From Luscinia megarhynchos (Eukaryota > Chordata > Aves > Passeriformes > Turdidae), in the NCBI GenBank assembly GCA_034336665.1, contig CM067592.1, positions 37,451,889 to 37,515,888 of the forward strand: a stretch of 64,000 nt of DNA, given 5' to 3'. The notes beneath the pieces are model-generated. The model saw only the letters and a program-made list of their open reading frames with translations. It searched no databases and was not told the DNA's origin. A program made the translations under genes and the position numbers. Below are positions 59,101 through 64,000 of the stretch, in pieces (the first letter of the stretch is position 1; every line of letters begins with the position of its first letter).

Positions 59101-60554
59101 TACATCATAACTTTAATACCAACAACGTAGAGGAACAAGCACACTAAGCAGAAACAATTCAAAGTAAAGAAAGGGAGCAGAAATGTAGGCTTAGAAACAG
59201 GAAAACATCATTTTTAAGAAAATCTGAAACATTAATAGAAGTTCAAAGTTTTACCAGTAAATACTGTGTTGGACAAAGTCTGCATTAGCTGAGAAACATA
59301 ACTTTATCCATTTCTACTGTCTACCAAAGGGAAAGGACACTACTTAAAAGAGTAGTGAAGTAGCGTTCTTTTAAGAAAATAATTTATATAGCATGATCTT
59401 AAATAAGCTAAGAAACTTGTACAAATTTTGTCTCCCTGTACCATCAAAATATACAGCCTCCAGCCTGAGATATCAGTACATATTTGCTGAAGTCCTATCA
59501 ATTTTTAAATGCATCTTGCTTTGGGAAAGTGATTAATCTCAACTCTTCAGAAAATGCTGTCTGTGTGCAGACATGGGACCACAGCAACAGAGGATTTCCA
59601 GAGCAGTGGCTCCCAAGTGGCTCCACTCTCCCAATACAGTGGTATTGTGAGAGTTTCTACAGTTTCTAGAGCCCAGACTCATCTGTTAGTACCTGCACAA
59701 ACCTAAATGTGCACACAGACACACAAATGCCCCCAAACACGTATACCTGGGAGCCCTGTTTTCCTAAGAATGGAAACACTTGATGAGCAAAGGATGTCAG
59801 TCACTAAATACATTCTTGTTGTATTGGAATTGTTAATACTGATAACCCTGGCAGTAAATCTATTTAAAATTAGTAAGTATCAAGTCAATTCAAGAGAAAA
59901 GCCACTGAAAACTTCTATATAGTATAATGGAGTATAAGGGATTTGAAGCCCACACGTGGTAACCAATATATTGGTTGATTCAAAATAACTTTAATGCATT
60001 CAAAACCAAACTCATTATTGACAGGTGGATCAGTAGTTAAGGCCATTAAGAGCATATCTACAAGCACAAATCCTGAAAAGCATGAACAAAATGTAAAAGA
60101 GGCAACACTGGTAAGTGCAAAAGTTTCTGCTAAATGCTACCTAATGGCATGGGCCAAGCCATTTCAGCATTTATAATTTTCATCTCCAAATTGTATTTCA
60201 ACTACAAATCTCTACTGAAGTACAAAATAAATTACAAATTTCAAAGGCTAAAATACAATGTAGTCAGCTGTATCAATGATTATTATTCTGCAACTTTTAT
60301 TTAAAGCTCATAAGATTTTAAACATTTTTCATTATTTGCAGTGTACTACACAGAAAGGGACTTGAAAGCACACAGGTAAAGAAAAAGCTATCCTGAAATT
60401 ATAATATGTTGCAGATTATAATACTGCTTCTGCTCTTGAAGAAAATCTCAATGTTTAAATGGATCATCTAAAGCCCCTCCCACAGTAATTTTAAAACTTA
60501 CTTGAAAATTTCATTTACAATTCTGAAAATAGCAGGATGGCTTGCTGCTTGTGG
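44006..60554 (-). CDS. FANCC: FANCC, Fanconi anemia group C protein, C-terminal half (partial gene)
   Basis: Seven exons on the minus strand (60554-60502, 57937-57838, 53352-53277, 52499-52418, 49090-48919, 46129-45929, 44149-44006) splice in consistent phase and give 275 residues plus TAG. This is about the last half of the roughly 558-residue human protein. Diagnostic stretches include [55 protein letters not shown] and [14 protein letters not shown], each aligning directly with human FANCC. The protein is an all-helical subunit of the nuclear Fanconi core complex (with FANCE and FANCF), which promotes FANCD2/FANCI monoubiquitination at interstrand crosslinks. No premature stop or frameshift is seen, so the gene looks functional. 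It faces AOPEP tail to tail. Upstream coding exons were not found between 60555 and 64000 and should lie to the right. Confidence 0.96.
44150..45928 (-). other. FANCC intron (last)
   Basis: 1.8 kb with a C9 run near 44966 and (TATAAAAA) repeats before it. No other feature. Confidence 0.6.
45929..46129 (-). CDS. FANCC: FANCC coding exon (201 bp)
   Basis: The acceptor is ATTTCCTACAG and the donor is GTAAGT. It is phase 0/0 with 67 residues, from [20 protein letters not shown] to [25 protein letters not shown] matches the strongly conserved human LLLNFLLWAPGGH. Confidence 0.96.
46130..48918 (-). other. FANCC intron
   Basis: 2.8 kb. Contains an (AAT)n/(ACT) microsatellite at about 46391-46430 and an A18 run at about 47634-47651. 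No exon-like signal beyond the flanking FANCC exons. Confidence 0.6.
48919..49090 (-). CDS. FANCC: FANCC coding exon (172 bp)
   Basis: The acceptor is TTCTTTTCCAG. The exon encodes [20 protein letters not shown] through [18 protein letters not shown] and ends RTQTM. The donor chosen is GTGGGT, directly after the Met codon. This keeps the reading frame and the human length (QTM then V) when joined to the next exon; a shift to GGTAAT would not begin with GT, and GTAATG two codons on would break the frame. Confidence 0.95.
49091..52417 (-). other. FANCC intron with a CR1 insertion
   Basis: 3.3 kb; besides the CR1 at 50985-51680 it has only AT-rich sequence and a short direct repeat (TTTTGGTAATTCA twice near 49515-49550). 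Confidence 0.6.
50985..51680 (+). mobile_element. CR1 retrotransposon, ORF2 C-terminal part and 3' end
   Basis: Translated fragments give the CR1 ORF2 tail, including [19 protein letters not shown] and [14 protein letters not shown]. The element ends AGGTGATTCTGTGATTCTAT. It is antisense to FANCC and degenerate, with ORF2 split over frames. Confidence 0.92.
52418..52499 (-). CDS. FANCC: FANCC coding exon (82 bp)
   Basis: The acceptor is CATCCTCAG and the donor is GTAAGC. It encodes [20 protein letters not shown] then VEDTDV, with split codons at both ends (AA at the start, AG at the end). It aligns with human HWLQTLKHISELL. Confidence 0.94.
52500..53276 (-). other. FANCC intron (short)
   Basis: 777 bp of AT-rich DNA without recognised elements. 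Confidence 0.6.
53277..53352 (-). CDS. FANCC: FANCC coding exon (76 bp)
   Basis: The acceptor is TGTGTCTTAG and the donor is GTAAGT. It encodes [20 protein letters not shown] and ARCPF, then one base (G) of a split Glu codon. It is one of the less conserved parts; LK.YFP is the shared core with human. Confidence 0.92.
54293..54715 (+). mobile_element. CR1 retrotransposon, old degraded 3' end
   Basis: CR1-like text: AAAGGCTGAGATAATCTGGA, GCGACAGGATCAGAGG, TCCATCTGGATAGAGTCCTGG and GTTGGATAAGATGATGTCCA. The terminal ATTCT repeats are mostly lost and an AT-rich segment interrupts it near 54520. Confidence 0.75.
56271..56494. repeat. Pentanucleotide microsatellite (TTATG/TTATA)-(TTACA)10-(TTATA)23
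   Basis: About 220 bp of perfect period 5. A mixed TTATG/TTATA start is followed by about ten CATTA units (56331-56380) and about 23 pure TATTA units (56381-56494). Because 15 bp is five codons, all plus frames stay open as LYYII-type repeats. It lies in a FANCC intron. Confidence 0.97.
57838..57937 (-). CDS. FANCC: FANCC coding exon (100 bp)
   Basis: The acceptor is CAATGCCTAG and the donor is GTTAGT. The exon starts with the third base of a split Lys codon, then [20 protein letters not shown] through NENKQ. The human protein has [20 protein letters not shown] at this place. Confidence 0.95.
57938..60501 (-). other. FANCC intron
   Basis: 2.6 kb of AT-rich unique DNA; a perfect 16-bp palindrome AACCAATATATTGGTT lies at 59961-59976. 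No additional exon found. Confidence 0.6.
60502..60554 (-). CDS. FANCC: FANCC coding exon, first visible (53 bp)
   Basis: On the minus strand the acceptor is TTTTTTAACAG and the donor is GTAAGT. The exon encodes [17 protein letters not shown] plus two bases (AA) that join G of the next exon to make Lys. It matches the human segment around HPAIFRVVDEMF. The 53-bp size is small but in frame with its neighbour. Confidence 0.95.
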
Positions 60555-61575
60555 CTGTTAAAAAACAAATTGAAGAAAATTAGGTATTAATAAGAAACAA
60601 TTCACACAACTGACATTGTATAATTTACAGCTTAACTCATGGATGCTATTACACACCCATTATTAAACTGTAACTCTAAGATCAACTCCTACTAAACCCT
60701 TTTCTCAGGATTAGAACTCTTAGGATTCTCCACAGCGAGACCAAGCAGGCTCAACAGCTGACACATGCAAACACCTGGGATCCCAAACTGTTTATGACAA
60801 CAATCACTACGAATACTAAAGGTGGCAGACAGAAAGAACAGGTTGCTGCATGCAATTGCTAGAGGCTAGACACAGAGAACACATTTTTCAAAAAGCTTTT
60901 CTTTCCTCTTTGCAGACAACACTTTCTGGATGTGCTTTCTTCTTACGTCTTCAAAATTAAATTGATTTTATCATCTTTAATCGTTCTGCATGCATTTTTG
61001 TCCAAGACATTTTTTCACAGTATTATCTTCTTTTGTGAACTTCAGAGTTGCTAGTACAAGCTAAATATCTCAGTGCATCAAAATATTTTTTTTTAAACTA
61101 GTGAAGCCTTTTACCATACTACCACACAAAAGACTGTTTTGAGAAAGTTGTTATATTAAACATGCACCAGTTAACACACTGCTTTCTACTTCCATATTCA
61201 CAGGCTTTTATAAAACATCTAGAAAAAAATCCCACTTATGCATTCCCCAAAGTACTATGTTAAAGTCGAAGTAGTAAAGCAAATCCTTACTTAGTATCTC
61301 TGATGTTATGGCTGAAGATTTGGTAAGAATATAGTTCTTAAACAGCCTAGAGTAAATCAAGTTTAATAAAATGCATTCTCTAAATTTTAGGAAACATACT
61401 GTTTATAAAATGGCATTTATTAATACAGGTTAAAGTGCATAATGCACTACTGAAAATTTGTATGCATTTGTTTCAAGCTAAAAAGCACCACGTAGAAAAT
61501 TAATATAGTTCTGTAATAATATATATAAATTACGTTTATAAAAATAAGTTGAAATAATTATATAGTTATAACAAT
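60555..61575 (-). other. FANCC intron upstream of the first visible exon
   Basis: AT-rich DNA, no exon or repeat recognised. Confidence 0.55.
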
Positions 61576-61588
61576 TAAAGGAATATCT

Positions 61589-61595
61589 TATAAAG
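61589..61595 (+). promoter_or_regulatory. TATA-like box before a CpG-dense segment
   Basis: TATAAAG lies about 30 bp left of where the CpG-dense block begins (about 61620), the usual TATA-to-start spacing for a plus-strand transcript antisense to FANCC. The surroundings are AT-rich, so a chance match is quite possible. Confidence 0.3.
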
Positions 61596-61624
61596 CGTAC
61601 ACGGAGAACAAGGACTTTGCTGAA

Positions 61625-61880
61625 TGCGATCCGTACGCGACATTACAAAACTAAGCGCTGCGGGGAAAGCTCCTCCTCCGCCGCGGCTGCCGCCTGGCCG
61701 TGCGGCGTGCGCCCCCTCCCGCTCCGCGCCCGAGCGGCCGCGCCTGATCCACGGCGGCGGCGGGGGCAGCCCCGCCACAGACGGACGGCAGGCACGGGCC
61801 TCTCCCTGCTTTCACCCTGGCCTGGGTACGCCTTCTTGCTTGCTGTGTTCTGGGGGCCGCGTGTTTTGTTTGTTTGTGGA
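61625..61880. promoter_or_regulatory. Intronic CpG island
   Basis: More than 30 CpG dinucleotides in about 250 bp, including CGTACGCG, CCGCCGCGG, GAGCGGCCGCGC and CGGCGGCGGCGG, in otherwise AT-rich FANCC sequence. CpG islands usually mark promoters. Short open frames cross it on both strands, but their Ala/Arg/Pro-rich translations reflect base composition. It could also be a GC-rich repeat or LTR I do not recognise. Confidence 0.6.
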
Positions 61881-61935
61881 AAGACTGGACTAGATCTGCG
61901 GAGCGGCCTTCCAGACCCACCCATTCTGAGGTACT
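61881..61935 (+). mobile_element. Possible CR1 3'-end remnant
   Basis: GGACTAGATCTGCGGAGCGG followed by CCTTCCAGACCCACCCATTC resembles the CR1 3' consensus around the GATGATCT...CCTTCCAACC...ATTCTG motif. Short and diverged. Confidence 0.45.
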
Positions 61936-62220
61936 GGAGAGCACTGGAAAGGAAGTGAGGGTATGTTTTCGGTCCTGTGGGCTAAAGGGCTGATTCAGTA
62001 ATTCCTCCCCTGCCTTTCAGACCCTCTACCCACCTCTGCAGGCACTCTATGATGACGAGCCGACACGCTGGATACAAACCAGAAAGGATCCACCAGCAGA
62101 TCGGCTCCCAGACCAACATCAAATCCTAGCTCTTTTGAACAAGTCCAAAATAAATGTGCTGTATACAACAATGAAAAACTCCTCACTTCTTCCAGCAGCA
62201 ATCTAACAGTACTCACTACA
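61936..62220. other. Exon-like sequence right of the CpG island
   Basis: On the plus strand, GAGG|GTATGT at 61961 and CCCCTGCCTTTCAG at 62020 frame a 60-bp interval. An open stretch of about 60 codons follows (TLYPPLQALYDDEPTRWIQT onward) to TAA near 62206, with AATAAA at about 62150. A 73-codon frame also exists on the minus strand. I recognise neither product. The pieces could be a short plus-strand transcript, repeat sequence or chance. Confidence 0.25.
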
Positions 62221-63399
62221 AAAAACCATAATTAATAGATCCAAGAATTTTATTTAAACAACTGAAGTCAATATGAATTTCAACACTGGTAGTCAAAAGG
62301 GAAAAAATGAAAAATGAACCTAAGCTCAAACCCCACTGTTACCTAATTTCCCAAGATTTTGATCAATGGACTGTATGGAATTAATTTGCAAGCACTCAGG
62401 CCAACAATGCTGGTTCAGTGGAAAAGTCTGCCCTGCAACTTGAAGATTCCCATTGTGTAGAAGGACAAGAGCAAGCAGCACAATTCTGCTATTGCCAGCA
62501 GCAGTTCTGGAATTTGGGAATTATTATCATTTCCAGGAGGAATTTTCATAACATTTTCTTCTTGTTGACATTATCTCCTTATATTTTCAAAATAAAAAGA
62601 CATTTAATGTTTCAATAATTTTGTCTGCAACTATTCAATGCTTTTCACAGAAATCAAATCCTATGTATTGTTCAAACAATTCTAAAACATGCACAATACA
62701 CACTAAACAAAAATATTAAAACACAGAGAACTAGAGCTACATGTGCAGTATTACGATTAAAAAAATGCACTTTTAATGTTTTCCAGATACAAGTCTTAAT
62801 TAAAGTACTATACTACTTATGTATCTATATTATTAGAAAGCAGAATCTTAAACAATTTACTTATAACACAAAGCCAGAACAGAATAAAAAAAAAATCACT
62901 AAATAAAAAATTTAACTGAATAAAAATTGTAGAAAAATACATCTGTATCTACAGTAAGCAAGTAAATGGGGAAAAAAAGAGAACAAACAGCATTTTATTC
63001 ACATCTATACCAACCCCATGTAAGAATAAACATGGAGAAGTAAACATGCCCAAGGTCATACAGATTTGAGGTAGTAACTCTTGATTTCCAGACTCACATG
63101 CAATTAATTGGACACATTTCTAGAAGTTAAGCACATCTAACTTTAGAAACTACTACAGTGCTGTATTTCAAATGTTGTTCATATCTTCCAATTGCATATT
63201 TATGTTTCTAAATTTTATATTTACCAGTTTAAAATAGGAAATGTTACTTTTTTTCTTATACAAAATGCCAAATGTGTTTCTATTTTGAAGATTACATTAA
63301 TTTTTAAAGCACAAGTATCTTTTTACAGAAGTTTTAAAAGCACCTGTATCTATCAACGTTAGGAGTAATATTCTCTATCCTTTTTTCCTCCTCATTAAT
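62221..63399 (-). other. FANCC intron, AT-rich
   Basis: No exon, repeat consensus or RNA gene recognised; several short poly-A runs. Confidence 0.5.
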
Positions 63400-64000
63400 G
63401 CCTCTTTCATTGGCTCTGTGCACTGGGGAGGGTTTTGGCTGCACAGAGCTCAGGGGCAGTGGGGATAAGGCTGAGAGCCTGTGGTGACAGTCAGAGGGAT
63501 GGCCAGCAAGGCACAGACCCTGCTGGGAGTCTGGCACACACCACCCAACCAGGATGGAGTGAAATAGTCTATCCATGGATGTTCCATGATCACTGGCCCT
63601 CGTTCTTGGGAGGCTTTAACTTGCCCAATGCCTGCTGGACACTCAGCAGTGGAGAGGAGACAGTCTGGGAGGTTCCTGGGGTGTGTGGAAGGTGCCTTCA
63701 GACACAGCTGGTAGGGGAGCCTGCCAGGGCATGACCTGCCAGAGCTGCTGCTCTCAAACAGAGAAGGGCTGGGGGACATGTGCTGGTCAGAGGCCATCCT
63801 GGGCACACTGCTGGTGGAATGATAGAGCTTCTCTGCTCTTGGTGAAATAAGGAAGAGGATTAACACAACCTCTACCTTGGGCTTCCAGAGGGCAGACTGG
63901 CCTGTTCAGGACTCTGGTTCAGAGTGCCTCTCAGGAAACTGCCCTTAAAAGCAAAGGGGTTCAGGAAGGCTGGACATGCTTCAAGAAGGAAATCTTAAAG
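63400..64000 (+). mobile_element. CR1-type retrotransposon ORF2 fragment, endonuclease to RT linker, cut by window end
   Basis: Translated pieces include HWPSFLGGFNLPNACW (the GDFNLP-type endonuclease motif), then QLVGEPARA, and near the end the linker before the RT (ADWPVQDS, FRKAGHASRRKS-like in shifted frames). CGGGA-type text such as AAGAAGGAAATCTTAAAG is typical of CR1 ORF2 at this point. Frameshifts break the ORF. The reverse transcriptase part should follow to the right. Confidence 0.8.

Noticed and set aside
61617..61958. Ala/Arg/Pro-rich open frames of about 90-113 codons across the CpG island
   Set aside because: Open in several frames on both strands because GC-rich DNA has few stops. 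The plus frame ends before the possible donor and does not join the downstream open segment in frame.
60555..64000. Searched for the next upstream FANCC exon (around the WLRHLP segment of human FANCC)
   Set aside because: No minus-strand sequence with matching translation and splice sites was seen; it is probably beyond the right edge.
1..64000. tRNA, rRNA, CRISPR arrays, bacterial operons or plasmid features
   Set aside because: None seen; the tandem repeats have no spacer structure and the DNA is clearly vertebrate nuclear sequence.

Overview
This is vertebrate nuclear DNA, almost certainly from a bird. The protein-coding content is a few short exons with GT/AG splice sites in long AT-rich introns. 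The interspersed repeats are mostly CR1 non-LTR retrotransposons, plus LTR fragments with the terminal pattern TGTCATGGTTT / AACCAGCACA seen in avian ERVs. No repeat in it is typical of mammals (no Alu, L1 or B elements). The species cannot be fixed from sequence alone. In sequenced birds the orthologues of human 9q22 genes are Z-linked, so Z linkage is a fair inference here.

Two genes lie tail to tail. The left gene, on the + strand, is the 3' end of AOPEP (aminopeptidase O, formerly C9orf3). Three coding exons (4807-4923, 24968-25054, 27653-27793) encode the last 114 residues and the stop codon. About 1.5 kb after the stop, on the same strand, is the conserved microRNA cluster miR-23b / miR-27b / miR-24-1 (29293-30207), with all three mature sequences intact. 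The right gene, on the - strand, is the 3' half of FANCC (Fanconi anemia complementation group C). Seven coding exons between 60554 and 44006 give about 275 contiguous residues in frame through the stop. The remaining FANCC exons would lie right of the window, and the AOPEP catalytic domain left of it.

Layout: 1-4806 AOPEP intron (GC-rich patch at 2.4 kb, CR1 fragment at 2.6 kb). 4807-4923 AOPEP exon. 4924-24967 a 20-kb intron holding a 2.1-kb LTR-like element with a roughly 0.93-kb GC-rich minisatellite (6118-7048), an ERV LTR with internal sequence (17.8-18.7 kb) and CR1 pieces (15.4 and 20.1-20.5 kb). 24968-27793 the last two AOPEP coding exons. 29.3-30.2 kb the microRNA cluster. About 31.5-42.9 kb an intergenic region with a 1.3-kb CR1 and two solo LTRs. 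42.9-60.6 kb the FANCC 3' region, with CR1 copies and a long pentanucleotide microsatellite in its introns. 61.6-62.2 kb an isolated CpG-dense segment inside FANCC sequence. 63.4-64.0 kb a CR1 ORF2 fragment running off the end.

The two genes and the miRNA cluster do not form a pathway; they are a conserved syntenic block. AOPEP is a predicted M1-family metallopeptidase, FANCC is a subunit of the Fanconi anemia core complex in DNA crosslink repair, and the miRNAs are probably made from AOPEP-strand transcription. I found no undescribed system. The least explained items are the CpG-dense intronic segment, the minisatellite inside the LTR, and how the miRNA cluster relates to the AOPEP 3' end.
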